This document shows positions 24,280 through 33,165 of a DNA stretch of 64,000 bases, in pieces. How positions within the stretch are numbered: position 1 is the stretch's first letter; each line of letters starts with the position of its first letter. This stretch comes from an uncultured Eubacterium sp. (lineage in GTDB: Bacteria > Bacillota > Clostridia > Lachnospirales > Lachnospiraceae). The translations under genes and the position numbers were made by a program. The notes under the pieces are model-generated. The model made no database searches. It worked only from the letters and a program-made list of their open reading frames with translations, and was not told the origin of the DNA. The stretch spans positions 3,355 through 67,354 of the forward strand of contig CAJUIL010000021.1 in NCBI GenBank assembly GCA_910586225.1, in the 5' to 3' direction.

Positions 24280-25665
24280 TTGAGTTATCAGGTTCACCAA
24301 TATAAAAATAACGGCTATAATATTGTTTTGGATGTAAACAGCGGGGCGGTGCATATTGTGGATGATGTCGTCTATGATGTGCTGGCGCTGTATCTGCAGA
24401 TGGAGGGACAGGCGCAGGATGGCCTGCAGGAGGAGCTTGCGGCCAGGCTGAAGGACAAGTATCCGTCCGATGAGGTGAAGGAAGCGTTCGCGGAGCTGAT
24501 GGAGCTGAAAGAGGCAGGCGATCTGTTTACCGAGGACGCGTATACAGATACAGTGTTTGATTTTAAAAACCGCCAGACTGTCGTAAAGGCGCTCTGTCTG
24601 CATATTGCACATGACTGCAACCTGGCGTGCCGTTACTGCTTTGCGGAAGAAGGCGAGTACCATGGGCGTCGTGCGCTGATGAGCTATGAGGTGGGAAAGG
24701 CGGCTTTGGATTTTCTGATCGCAAATTCCGGCAGCCGCAGGAACCTGGAAGTGGATTTTTTCGGCGGCGAGCCGACGATGAATCTGGATGTGGTCAAGCG
24801 GCTGGTACGCTACGGCAGGGAGCAGGAAAAGCTGCATGAGAAAAATTTCCGGTTTACACTGACGACGAACGGTGTATTATTAAATGATGAGATCATGGAA
24901 TTTGCCAATCAGGAAATGGCAAACGTGGTGCTTAGTATTGACGGCAGAAAAGAGACAAACGACCGGATGCGCCCGTTTCGCAACGGTGCGGGAAGCTATG
25001 AGCTGATCATACCGAAATTTCAGAAATTTGCTGAAAGCAGAAATCAGAAAAACTATTATGTCCGGGGAACGTTTACGCACCACAATCTGGACTTTTCAAA
25101 AGACGTGCTGCATCTTGCGGATCTGGGATTTTGTCAGATTTCTGTGGAGCCTGTCGTAGCGCAGGAGACGGATGATTATGCGATACGTAAGGAGGATCTG
25201 CCGCAGTTATTTGACGAATACGACGCGCTGGCAAGGGAAATGATCAGGCGTAAAAAAGAAGGGCGCGGCTTTACCTTTTTCCATTATATGATTGACTTAG
25301 AGGGCGGGCCATGCGTGGCAAAACGGCTGTCCGGCTGCGGCTCTGGTACGGAATATCTGGCGGTGACGCCATGGGGAGATCTGTATCCGTGCCATCAGTT
25401 TGTTGGAAATGACAGGTTTTTGATGGGAAATGTAAAAGAAGGCGTGACAAATACGCAGATTCGTGATATGTTTAAAAGCTGTAATGTATATGCAAAGGAA
25501 AAGTGTAAGGAATGCTTTGCAAGATTTTACTGCAGCGGCGGATGTGCGGCGAATGCCTGGAATTTCCATGGAGATATTCACGGAACCTATGATATCGGGT
25601 GTGAGCTGCAGAGAAAGCGGGTAGAGTGCGCGATCATGATTCAGGCGGCACTTGCGCAGGAGTAA
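24280..25665 (+). CDS. scfB: SCIFF peptide maturase, radical SAM/SPASM
   Basis: 461 residues from the chosen TTG start. An N-terminal peptide-recognition (RRE-like) region (YNIVLDVNSGAVHIVDDVVYDVL) leads to the radical SAM cluster CNLACRYC with Cys 113, 117 and 120. The FFGGEPTMN block follows, and a C-terminal SPASM domain with two auxiliary [4Fe-4S] clusters (CGSGTEYLAVTPWGDLYPC ... CKECFARFYCSGGC). It forms the thioether links in the SCIFF precursor. Start: GGGAGG (24262-24267) lies 12 nt before TTG 24280, which matches family N-termini. ATG 24268 is too close to that SD, and ATG 24229 with AAGGG upstream is a possible longer form. Confidence 0.9.
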   Translation: MSYQVHQYKNNGYNIVLDVNSGAVHIVDDVVYDVLALYLQMEGQAQDGLQEELAARLKDKYPSDEVKEAFAELMELKEAGDLFTEDAYTDTVFDFKNRQTVVKALCLHIAHDCNLACRYCFAEEGEYHGRRALMSYEVGKAALDFLIANSGSRRNLEVDFFGGEPTMNLDVVKRLVRYGREQEKLHEKNFRFTLTTNGVLLNDEIMEFANQEMANVVLSIDGRKETNDRMRPFRNGAGSYELIIPKFQKFAESRNQKNYYVRGTFTHHNLDFSKDVLHLADLGFCQISVEPVVAQETDDYAIRKEDLPQLFDEYDALAREMIRRKKEGRGFTFFHYMIDLEGGPCVAKRLSGCGSGTEYLAVTPWGDLYPCHQFVGNDRFLMGNVKEGVTNTQIRDMFKSCNVYAKEKCKECFARFYCSGGCAANAWNFHGDIHGTYDIGCELQRKRVECAIMIQAALAQE

Positions 25666-25716
25666 CGTCTGTAAAGACAGCTGCAGCTACTACAAGTTTA
25701 AGGAAGGGATAAAAAA

Positions 25717-27897
25717 ATGAAAAAAGGAAAAGGCATTGCAATACTGTGTATTGTTTTGGCTTGTATTCTCGGTCTGGGATACTATGCTTCGATTATATTA
25801 TCCTCGACCGGACGCGGGGAAAACCAGAACATTTCGCTCGGTCTGGATTTGGCCGGGGGCGTAAGTATTACGTATCAGATTCTAGATGAGGAAGCAACGG
25901 CAGAGCAGATCAGCGATACCGTCTACAAGCTGCAGAGGCGTGTAGAAGACTATAGCACGGAGGCGCAGGTGGCAAGGGAAGGCAGCGACCGGATCACGGT
26001 TGCGATCCCAGGTGTTACGGATGCCAATGACATTTTGGAGGAGCTTGGTACGCCAGGTTCTTTGGAATTTCAGGATCCGGACGGCAATGTCGTGCTGACG
26101 GGCGACGATGTGTCGAACGCGGCGGCGCGCTATGTGACACAGGATGGAAGAAATCAGGCGATCGTAGAGCTGACGTTTACAGATGACGCGGCAGAGACAT
26201 TTTCCGAGCTGACAGGAGCAAATATCGGAAAGATCATTCCGATCGTATATGATGGGGAAATTATCAGCTCCCCGACAGTAAATTCACAGATTACCGGAGG
26301 TACGGCTTCGATCGAGGGTATGGAATCTTTTCAGGCAGCGGAGACGCTGGCGTCCCAGATTCGTATCGGTTCACTGTCTCTGGAGTTAGAAGAGCTGACC
26401 TCACAGGTTGTCGGCGCATCCTTAGGAGAGGAAGCAATCTCTACCGCGCTGACAGCGGCGGCGATCGGACTGGCTCTGATCATTATATTTTTGATCGCGT
26501 TTTACTGGATCGCAGGTGTGGCGACTTCGCTGGGGCTGTTGATCTATGCGACAGCAGTTGTAGCGGTTATTTATTTGTTTGAGGTGACGCTGACACTTCC
26601 GGGTATCGCAGGTATTATTCTCGGTATCGGTATGGCAGTGGATGCCAACGTAGTGATCAACGCACGTATCAAGGAAGAGCTTGCACTTGGCAAGTCTACG
26701 GGTGCTGCGATCAAAACAGGTTATCAAAAAGCGCTGTCCGCGATTATTGACGGAAACGTAACGACGCTGATCGCGGCGGCGGTACTGGCGGTAAAGGGTT
26801 CAGGTACGGTAAAGGGCTTTGCTTATACGTTAGCGATCGGTATTGTCCTGTCGATGGTTACAGCGCTGATTGTGACGCGTTATTCCATGTATGCGATCCA
26901 TGCGATCGGATTTAAGGACGTGAAATATTACGGCGCGGCAAAGGAGCATAAGGTTGTTGATTTTATTTCCAAGCGATATGTATTCTTTATTATTTCAGTC
27001 GTACTGATCGCGGCAGGCTTCGTCGGCGAGGGCGTTAATTCCGCAGGCGGGAAAGGCGCGTTTAACTACAGTTTGGAGTTTGTCGGCGGCACATCCACGA
27101 CGGTTGACCTAGGCAAAAATTATGAATTGAGTGAAATTGATGCAGAGATCGTGCCGCTGATCAATGAAACACTTGGAACGAGCGAAGTACAGGTGCAAAA
27201 GATCGCGGATACGACGCAGGTGATCTTTAAAACGCGTAATCTGGAGCTGGCAGAGCGCGAGAAGTTTGCAACGCTCTTTGAGGAGAATTATTCTGTAAAA
27301 ACAGAAGCGATCTCCTACCAGAATGTCAGCGAGACGATCAGTAAGGAAATGACTTCAGATGCGATCTGGGCAGTAGTGATCGCGGTAATCCTGATGTTGA
27401 TCTATATTTGGTTCCGGTTTAGTGATTTCCGGTTCGCGACAAGCGCGGTTATTGCGCTTGTGCATGATATATTGGTTGTGCTGACCTGTTACGCGCTTGT
27501 GCGGATCTCTGTCGGCTCTACGTTTATTGCAGTTATGCTGACGATACTTGGTTATTCGATCAACGATACGATCGTTACTTTTGACCGTATTCGTGAAAAT
27601 CTTAGATCCAAGGCCAAGGTAACGGAATCGGAGCTGAAAGAAATCGCAAACAGGAGTATTACGCAGACGCTTTCCCGTTCGATCAATACGTCAGTGACGA
27701 CGTTTGTTATGGTGCTGCTTCTGTATATTCTCGGCGTGGCTTCTATCCGGGAGTTTGCGCTGCCTTTGATGGTAGGCGTTATCAGCGGTACGTATTCTTC
27801 GATCTGTATCGCGACGGAGCTTTGGTTTGAGATGAAGATCCGCCAGAAGGCTTCCGGCGGGGCAAAAAAAGGTGCCAAAACAAAGAAAATGGCCTAA
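25717..27897 (+). CDS. secDF: protein translocase subunit SecDF (fused)
   Basis: 726 residues. SecD half: a first membrane helix, D1 motif LGLDLAGGVSITYQI, periplasm-facing P1 domain, then five helices including ILGIGMAVDANVVINARIKEE. SecF half begins near 405 with LEFVGGTSTTVDL and ends with the LTILGYSINDTIVTFDRIREN block. Both proton-channel Asp-containing helices are visible. It uses the proton gradient to pull proteins out of the Sec channel. The preceding SCIFF genes are known to sit next to sec genes in many Clostridia. AAGGGA precedes the ATG. Confidence 0.93.
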   Translation: MKKGKGIAILCIVLACILGLGYYASIILSSTGRGENQNISLGLDLAGGVSITYQILDEEATAEQISDTVYKLQRRVEDYSTEAQVAREGSDRITVAIPGVTDANDILEELGTPGSLEFQDPDGNVVLTGDDVSNAAARYVTQDGRNQAIVELTFTDDAAETFSELTGANIGKIIPIVYDGEIISSPTVNSQITGGTASIEGMESFQAAETLASQIRIGSLSLELEELTSQVVGASLGEEAISTALTAAAIGLALIIIFLIAFYWIAGVATSLGLLIYATAVVAVIYLFEVTLTLPGIAGIILGIGMAVDANVVINARIKEELALGKSTGAAIKTGYQKALSAIIDGNVTTLIAAAVLAVKGSGTVKGFAYTLAIGIVLSMVTALIVTRYSMYAIHAIGFKDVKYYGAAKEHKVVDFISKRYVFFIISVVLIAAGFVGEGVNSAGGKGAFNYSLEFVGGTSTTVDLGKNYELSEIDAEIVPLINETLGTSEVQVQKIADTTQVIFKTRNLELAEREKFATLFEENYSVKTEAISYQNVSETISKEMTSDAIWAVVIAVILMLIYIWFRFSDFRFATSAVIALVHDILVVLTCYALVRISVGSTFIAVMLTILGYSINDTIVTFDRIRENLRSKAKVTESELKEIANRSITQTLSRSINTSVTTFVMVLLLYILGVASIREFALPLMVGVISGTYSSICIATELWFEMKIRQKASGGAKKGAKTKKMA

Positions 27898-27924
27898 TAA
27901 ATAATAAGGAAAGAAAAGCTTCTA

Positions 27925-27963
27925 AAAAAGAGAATTGCTGTTTTGGGCGGCAATTCTCTTTTT
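27925..27963. terminator. bidirectional terminator between secDF and XRE gene
   Basis: Perfect 14-bp stem AAAAAGAGAATTGC (27925-27938) / GCAATTCTCTTTTT (27950-27963), with T-runs on both strands. Confidence 0.85.
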
Positions 27964-27967
27964 CGGG

Positions 27968-28210
27968 TTACAGCTTTCCTGCTTTGTCTGTTTCGGAGCT
28001 GCAGATGTTTTTCATCCTTGTGCGTCCGAGCAGATAATCGACGCTTACATCGTAGTAATCCGCCAGCTTGATGATGATCTCGATCGGAATATTTATTTTT
28101 CCAAGCTCGTATTTGGAATAGGTAGTCTGCTTGACATTTAAGTAATTGGCCAGTTCGATCTGTTTTTTATCGCTATCTTCCCGTAAGTTTCTGATATTTG
28201 GGTAAATCAT
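27968..28210 (-). CDS. XRE family helix-turn-helix regulator
   Basis: 80 residues. The Cro/C1-type HTH (about 6-60) reads NLREDSDKKQIELANYLNVKQTTYSKYELGKINIP and is followed by LADYYDVSVDYLLGRT, the usual end of the fold. AAGGAGGA precedes the ATG with ideal spacing. It is divergent from a promoter (28274-28302) that drives a structured RNA, and the intervening DNA has a 19-bp palindrome plus a third half-site. Autoregulation and control of that RNA are the natural inference. The short tail after the HTH has one Cys and no effector domain. Confidence 0.85.
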   Translation of the reverse strand: MIYPNIRNLREDSDKKQIELANYLNVKQTTYSKYELGKINIPIEIIIKLADYYDVSVDYLLGRTRMKNICSSETDKAGKL

Positions 28211-28244
28211 GGAAATCCTCCTTCATTTTATTTAGATTTTTTAT

Positions 28245-28299
28245 GACTATTTTAAAAAAGAGTGAAAGTACTCTTGCAAAATAGTCGCAATGCGACTAT
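28245..28299. promoter_or_regulatory. operator: three GACTAT half-sites including a 19-bp palindrome
   Basis: ATAGTCGCAATGCGACTAT (28281-28299) is a perfect palindrome with 9-bp arms around one central base; it covers the spacer and half of the -10 of the plus-strand promoter. A third half-site GACTATTTT (28245-28253) mirrors AAAATAGTC (28278-28286). Another small repeat, AGAGT/ACTCT (28259-28263/28270-28274), lies between. The probable ligand is the divergent XRE protein. Confidence 0.7.
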
Positions 28300-28302
28300 A
28301 AT
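28274..28302 (+). promoter_or_regulatory. sigma-A promoter driving the 28.3 kb RNA
   Basis: TTGCAA (28274-28279), 17-nt spacer, perfect TATAAT (28297-28302), start near 28309. The palindromic operator overlaps the spacer and the -10, so a bound repressor would block it. Confidence 0.75.
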
Positions 28303-28308
28303 AAAGTG

Positions 28309-28470
28309 GTACAGATGTTGAAAGAAAACCATAGACAACGAATTTCCCTAAGCTTGTTGGGTCTCGCGTGGAAATTACATGCAGATTATGGTACTGAATT
28401 GAAAATCCCTTAAAGTCAAACAGCTTTCTGTCTGTACAAACGGCCTGCAGATGATCTGCAGGCCGTTTTT
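28309..28470 (+). ncRNA. structured small RNA, about 160 nt (6S-like rod possible)
   Basis: There is no plausible ORF. Nested helices: GTACAGA 28309-28315 with TCTGTAC 28431-28437; GAAAG 28320-28324 with CTTTC 28424-28428; ACCATA 28328-28333 with TATGGT 28387-28392; AATTTCC 28341-28347 with GGAAATT 28370-28376. The intrinsic terminator follows directly. The closing stem starts at the predicted 5' end, and a large asymmetric bubble (28393-28423) sits between stems. This rod-with-bubble shape and length recall 6S RNA, but I cannot confirm the family from memory. The next gene (rel) has its own promoter, so this is probably a free RNA and not a leader. Confidence 0.55.
28439..28470 (+). terminator. 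intrinsic terminator of the 28.3 kb RNA
   Basis: CGGCCTGCA (28441-28449) pairs with TGCAGGCCG (28457-28465), followed by TTTTT (28466-28470). Confidence 0.85.
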
Positions 28471-28588
28471 CATGCCTGGCGCATACAAGCGGACAGGCTT
28501 ATTTTTGTAGAATTTGTATAGTTCCTGGTGTCTAGGTCGGCAATTCGTGATAGATTGGTTCAAAATACACACAAATTTCACACAATCG

Positions 28589-28617
28589 TTGCATTTTTGC
28601 TGGAAATTGAGTATAAT
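28589..28617 (+). promoter_or_regulatory. sigma-A promoter of rel
   Basis: TTGCAT (28589-28594), 17-nt spacer, perfect TATAAT (28612-28617); start codon 61 nt after the -10. Confidence 0.7.
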
Positions 28618-28677
28618 GCTTAAATATTATAAGAGATTAAGAATACATTAGCACAGCCAAGAGAGCAGGTGATCAAT

Positions 28678-31002
28678 ATGGCAGATCTTTCGTTTGCAAG
28701 TAATGAACCACAGGAAACCGTAGAAGAGCTAGAAGCCAAGATTGGCGCAAAAAGGAATGGAATCCGTAAAATGCCTGATTTTATCGAACCGGAGGAATTG
28801 TATGGGGAGTTAATCAGCTGCATCCGTAAATACCATCCGTCTGCAGATATTTCGCAGGTGGAAAAGGCGTACCGGATTGCGGCGGCGGCCCACAAGGATC
28901 AGAAACGCAAGTCGGGGGAGGCATATATTATCCATCCGCTGTGCGTTTCGATGATATTGGCGGAGCTGGAGCTGGATAAAGAGACGATCGTCGCAGGGCT
29001 TTTACATGACGTAGTGGAAGATACGATCATGACGGACGAAGAGATCGCGCGGGAGTTCGGCGCGGAGGTAGCGCTTTTGGTAGACGGTGTGACCAAGCTG
29101 GGGCAGCTGTCCTATGATGCGGACAAGGTCGAGGTACAGGCAGAAAATTTAAGAAAAATGTTTCTTGCTATGGCGAAGGATATCCGGGTCATTTTGATCA
29201 AGCTGGCGGACCGTCTGCACAATATGCGCACGCTCCAATATATGCGTCCGGAAAAGCAAAAGGAGATCGCACGCGAGACGATGGACATTTATTCGCCGAT
29301 CGCGCAGCGCCTCGGTATTTCCAAGGTAAAGATTGAGCTGGATGACCTGTGTTTGAAATATTTGGAATCAGCGGCTTATTATGACCTGATCAAGCAGGTA
29401 GCGCAGCGGAAAACGGCGCAAGACGATTATATCCGCAATCTGACGGACGAGGTGCGCGGACATATCGAGCGGGCAGGCATCCAAGCAGAAATTGGCGGCA
29501 GGGCAAAGCATTTTTTTAGTATTTATAAAAAAATGGTCAATCAGAACAAGACGCTGGACCAGATCTATGATCTGTTTGCCATTCGCATCATCGTAAGGAA
29601 CGTGATGGAATGCTATGCGGCGCTTGGCGTGATTCACGAAAATTATGTGCCGGTGCCGGGTCGGTTTAAGGATTATATTGCAATGCCAAAGCCGAACCGT
29701 TACCAGTCGCTGCATACGACGCTGATGGGCTCGGACGGCCAGCCGTTTGAGATCCAGATACGGACGGTCGAGATGCATCGTGTAGCGGAATATGGTATCG
29801 CTGCACACTGGAAATACAAGGAAGCGGCCAACGGCGTCAAATCAAGCGGCAACCAGGAAGAAGAAAAGCTGAGCTGGCTGCGCCAGATCCTAGAATGGCA
29901 GCAGGATATGTCTGACAACCGCGAGTTTATGAGCCTGCTAAAGAGCGATCTGGATCTATTTTCTGATATGGTATTTTGCTTTACGCCAAACGGCGATGTC
30001 AAAAATCTGCCGAACGGGTCTACACCGGTAGATTTTGCATACAGCATTCATTCTGCGGTCGGCAATAAAATGATCGGCGCAAAAGTCAATGGCAAGCTTG
30101 TCCCGATCGATTATGTGATCCAAAACGGCGACCGTATCGAAATTATAACGTCACAAAATTCCAGAGGGCCAAGTCACGACTGGCTGAGTATCGTAAAGAG
30201 CACACAAGCAAAGACAAAGATCAACCAATGGTTCCGCAGCGAGCTAAAGGAAGAAAATATCCAACATGGTAAGGAGCTGATTGCGTCTTACTGTAAGGCA
30301 AAGGGTATCGATTTTTCTGTCATTAATAAGACGGCGTATCAGATGAAGGTTTTACGCAAATACGGCTTTCATGACTGGAATTCGTGTCTGGCTACGGTCG
30401 GCCATGGTGGTGTAAAAGAAGCGAGCATTGTCAACAAAATGCACGAGGAATACCACAAAGACCATCCGATCGAAATAACTGACGAGCAGGTGCTTGCCGA
30501 AAGCGGAGAGGGCGGCTCCAGGCAGATGCAGACAAGATCAAAAAGCGGGATCATTGTCAACGGCTTATGCGATATCGCAGCCCATTTCGCAAAATGCTGC
30601 AGCCCAGTGCCAGGCGATGAAATCTGCGGCTATATTACCAGAGGGCGCGGCGTGACGATCCATCGGACCGATTGTATCAATATGATGAACCTGACCGACG
30701 TTGAAAAAACACGTCTCATAGAAGCGGAATGGCAGGAAGGCTGCGGCAGCGGTGAGCACGGGCTGTATTTGGGCGAGCTGAAAATATACGGCAACAACCG
30801 GACAGGGCTGCTTGTAGATGTTACAAGGATCTTTACGGAACGGGAAATTGACATTAATACGATCAATTCCAAGATCAGCAAGCAGGGCATTGCGACGATT
30901 TCTATCTCTTTCGGTACAAAGGGCAAGGATGAGATGAACCATTTGATCACGAAGATCCGCCAAGTAGAGAGCGTGATCGATATTGAGCGTACGTCAGGTT
31001 AA
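28678..31002 (+). CDS. relA: bifunctional (p)ppGpp synthetase/hydrolase Rel
   Basis: 774 residues. Domains in order: HD hydrolase (about 50-200) with intact LLHDVVEDT near 110; synthetase with YDLFAIRIIV, GRFKDYIAMPKPNRYQSLHTT and EIQIRT; TGS (about 430-490; VFCFTPNGDVKNLPNGSTPVDFAY); helical and zinc-finger-like regions; ACT domain at the end (ENNRTGLLVDVTRIF-like block). Both activities look intact. It makes and degrades the stringent-response alarmone in response to uncharged tRNA on ribosomes. ATG 28678 is chosen; a GTG 9 nt earlier is an alternative. Followed closely by an MBL hydrolase. Confidence 0.95.
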   Translation: MADLSFASNEPQETVEELEAKIGAKRNGIRKMPDFIEPEELYGELISCIRKYHPSADISQVEKAYRIAAAAHKDQKRKSGEAYIIHPLCVSMILAELELDKETIVAGLLHDVVEDTIMTDEEIAREFGAEVALLVDGVTKLGQLSYDADKVEVQAENLRKMFLAMAKDIRVILIKLADRLHNMRTLQYMRPEKQKEIARETMDIYSPIAQRLGISKVKIELDDLCLKYLESAAYYDLIKQVAQRKTAQDDYIRNLTDEVRGHIERAGIQAEIGGRAKHFFSIYKKMVNQNKTLDQIYDLFAIRIIVRNVMECYAALGVIHENYVPVPGRFKDYIAMPKPNRYQSLHTTLMGSDGQPFEIQIRTVEMHRVAEYGIAAHWKYKEAANGVKSSGNQEEEKLSWLRQILEWQQDMSDNREFMSLLKSDLDLFSDMVFCFTPNGDVKNLPNGSTPVDFAYSIHSAVGNKMIGAKVNGKLVPIDYVIQNGDRIEIITSQNSRGPSHDWLSIVKSTQAKTKINQWFRSELKEENIQHGKELIASYCKAKGIDFSVINKTAYQMKVLRKYGFHDWNSCLATVGHGGVKEASIVNKMHEEYHKDHPIEITDEQVLAESGEGGSRQMQTRSKSGIIVNGLCDIAAHFAKCCSPVPGDEICGYITRGRGVTIHRTDCINMMNLTDVEKTRLIEAEWQEGCGSGEHGLYLGELKIYGNNRTGLLVDVTRIFTEREIDINTINSKISKQGIATISISFGTKGKDEMNHLITKIRQVESVIDIERTSG

Positions 31003-31055
31003 ACAGGCAATCGTGCAACAAACAGGATACAGCAAAGGAGAATGAGGTGGAGAAT

Positions 31056-31682
31056 ATGATGACAGTCAAGGAATTTCAAGTCGGCATGGTCGGCACGAAT
31101 TGTTTTTTAGCAGTGAACAGTGAAACGAAGGATGTGTTGATCATCGATCCGGGCGACAACGCGCCTGTGCTGAAACAATATATCGAGCAGGAGCAGCTTC
31201 ATGCGGCGGCAGTCCTTTTGACGCACGGACATTTTGACCATTGTATGGCGGCGCAGGAGCTTGCGGATCATTACGGCATTTCTATCTATGCACATGAGGA
31301 CGAAAAAGAAACGATGGAAAATCCAGCATATAACTGTGGCGGTATGATCGGCAAGGAGCTTGTATTCCATGCAGACAAATATTTTCATGGAGAAAAAGAC
31401 CATATTTCTATTGCCGGATTTGAGATCGATGTGCTGCATACGCCTGGCCATACGCAGGGCGGTGTATGCTTCTACGTAGAGAGCGAGGGCATTTTATTCA
31501 GCGGGGATACACTGTTTTGCGAGTCTGTGGGCCGCACGGATTTTCCAAAGGGAAGTATGTCAAAGCTTATTCGCAGTATCGAAGAAAAGCTGCTGGTACT
31601 GCCAAATGATACAAAGGTGCTTCCGGGCCATGGGGAATGGACGACCATCGGCAAGGAACGGCAGTATAATCCGTTTTTATAG
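31056..31682 (+). CDS. MBL-fold metallohydrolase (glyoxalase II-like)
   Basis: 208 residues from ATG 31056 (GGTGGAG upstream; GTG 31047 after AAAGGAG is possible). The zinc signature THGHFDH lies in the first third, followed by HTPGHTQGGVCFY and FSGDTLF, and GHGEWTTIG near the end. These supply the His/Asp ligands of a binuclear zinc site. The short clostridial GloB-like group has uncertain substrates, often thioesters. It sits in a run rel - MBL - hemZ with small gaps, so an operon is likely. Confidence 0.88.
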   Translation: MMTVKEFQVGMVGTNCFLAVNSETKDVLIIDPGDNAPVLKQYIEQEQLHAAAVLLTHGHFDHCMAAQELADHYGISIYAHEDEKETMENPAYNCGGMIGKELVFHADKYFHGEKDHISIAGFEIDVLHTPGHTQGGVCFYVESEGILFSGDTLFCESVGRTDFPKGSMSKLIRSIEEKLLVLPNDTKVLPGHGEWTTIGKERQYNPFL

Positions 31683-31699
31683 ACAGGACAGGGAATGGC

Positions 31700-33151
31700 A
31701 TGATTTTAGTACAGTTGAATAAAGATGATTATGCATACGATATTCATTCTCTGGTGAAGGCTTTTTACCCATCAGAGAATGTTTCTGTATGTACCGTTTT
31801 AAAAGACAGCGAGGACCCGGTGCGGCTGCGGATGCAGGTGGATTACCTGACAAATGAGATCCGTTTGGCGCTTTGTGAGCCGGAACCGATTACCGATGTG
31901 TTTGCCGTAAATGGATCAGACCGCATCGGAACCAAAAATCTATTAAAGCAGCATATTTATAAGCTGCTGTCAGAGCATACAGGCAAAACGCTTCCGTGGG
32001 GGACGCTGACGGGGATCCGCCCGACCAAGATTGCGATGAACCTGCTGGAAGAAGGAAAAACAGAGGCGGACGTTGCACAGTATATGGAAAAAACGTATGG
32101 CACGTCTGCACAGAAGATCGCGCTGAGCTTAGAGATTGCGCAGCGGGAGCGCAGTCTGCTGCAGCGTTTGGATTATGAAAAGGGTTACAGTCTTTACATT
32201 GGCATTCCGTTTTGTCCAAGTACCTGCCTGTACTGCTCGTTTACTTCTTTTCCGTTATCCCAGTGGGGCAAGCGTGTTGACGAATATCTGGACGCGCTGG
32301 AGCAGGAAATTGCGTTTACAGCCGACAGGTTTTCGGACAAGCATCTGGATTGTATTTATATCGGAGGCGGTACGCCGACCACGCTGTCCCCGCGCCAGAT
32401 GGACCGGCTGCTGACGATGCTGGAGCGCAGCCTAGATCTTTCGCAGCTTTTGGAATTTACAGTGGAGGCCGGAAGGCCGGACAGCATCGACCGGGAAAAG
32501 CTGGAGGTGCTGTGTGCGCATGGGATCTCCCGCATTTCGATCAATCCGCAGACAATGAAGCAGGAGACGCTGGATCTGATCGGCAGGCGGCATACCGTCG
32601 AACAGACCGTTGACAGCTTTTACCTTGCAAGGAGCATGGGTTTTACGAATATCAACATGGACCTGATCATGGGACTTTTTCAGGAAACGCTTGCTGATGT
32701 CAGGAATACGCTTGCCAGGGTCAAGGAGCTTGCGCCAGACAGCGTTACGGTGCATTCGCTTGCCGTAAAGCGTGCGGCGCGGCTGCAGATGTTTAAGGAG
32801 GATTATGCGGGGCTTACGATGGTCAATACGCAGGAACATCTGGACGCGGCTGAGCAGGCGTGCGCGCAGATGGGAATGGCTCCGTATTATTTGTACCGGC
32901 AGAAAAATATGGCCGGGAATTTTGAGAACGTAGGATATGCGAAGGAGGGGAAGGCGGGCGTTTACAATGTGCTGATGATGGAGGAAAAGCAGTCCATTGT
33001 CGCCTGCGGCGCCGGGAGCATTTCGAAGCGGCTGTATCCGGATGGAAGGATCGTACGCTGCGAGAATGTGAAGGATGTGACGCTTTATCTCGCAAAAATA
33101 AATGAAATGATCGAGCGGAAGCGAAAGCTGTTTACGGATTTGGAGGAATAG
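31700..33151 (+). CDS. hemZ: coproporphyrinogen dehydrogenase-like radical SAM protein HemZ
   Basis: 483 residues. An N-terminal ~150-residue extension, typical for HemZ, includes LTGIRPTKIAMNLLEEG. The radical SAM cluster CPSTCLYC has Cys 172, 176 and 179. IYIGGGTPTTLS and a HemN-like C-terminal part follow. HemZ-type proteins are annotated as oxygen-independent coproporphyrinogen III dehydrogenases, but many Clostridia carry them without a heme pathway, so another porphyrin- or heme-related role is possible. The start lies 18 nt after the MBL stop. Confidence 0.9.
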   Translation: MILVQLNKDDYAYDIHSLVKAFYPSENVSVCTVLKDSEDPVRLRMQVDYLTNEIRLALCEPEPITDVFAVNGSDRIGTKNLLKQHIYKLLSEHTGKTLPWGTLTGIRPTKIAMNLLEEGKTEADVAQYMEKTYGTSAQKIALSLEIAQRERSLLQRLDYEKGYSLYIGIPFCPSTCLYCSFTSFPLSQWGKRVDEYLDALEQEIAFTADRFSDKHLDCIYIGGGTPTTLSPRQMDRLLTMLERSLDLSQLLEFTVEAGRPDSIDREKLEVLCAHGISRISINPQTMKQETLDLIGRRHTVEQTVDSFYLARSMGFTNINMDLIMGLFQETLADVRNTLARVKELAPDSVTVHSLAVKRAARLQMFKEDYAGLTMVNTQEHLDAAEQACAQMGMAPYYLYRQKNMAGNFENVGYAKEGKAGVYNVLMMEEKQSIVACGAGSISKRLYPDGRIVRCENVKDVTLYLAKINEMIERKRKLFTDLEE

Positions 33152-33165
33152 TACAGGGAGAAACG

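Noticed and set aside
28309..28470. Leader or riboswitch of rel
   Set aside because: A strong separate promoter for rel lies downstream at 28589-28617 and the RNA ends in its own terminator, so it is treated as a free RNA.
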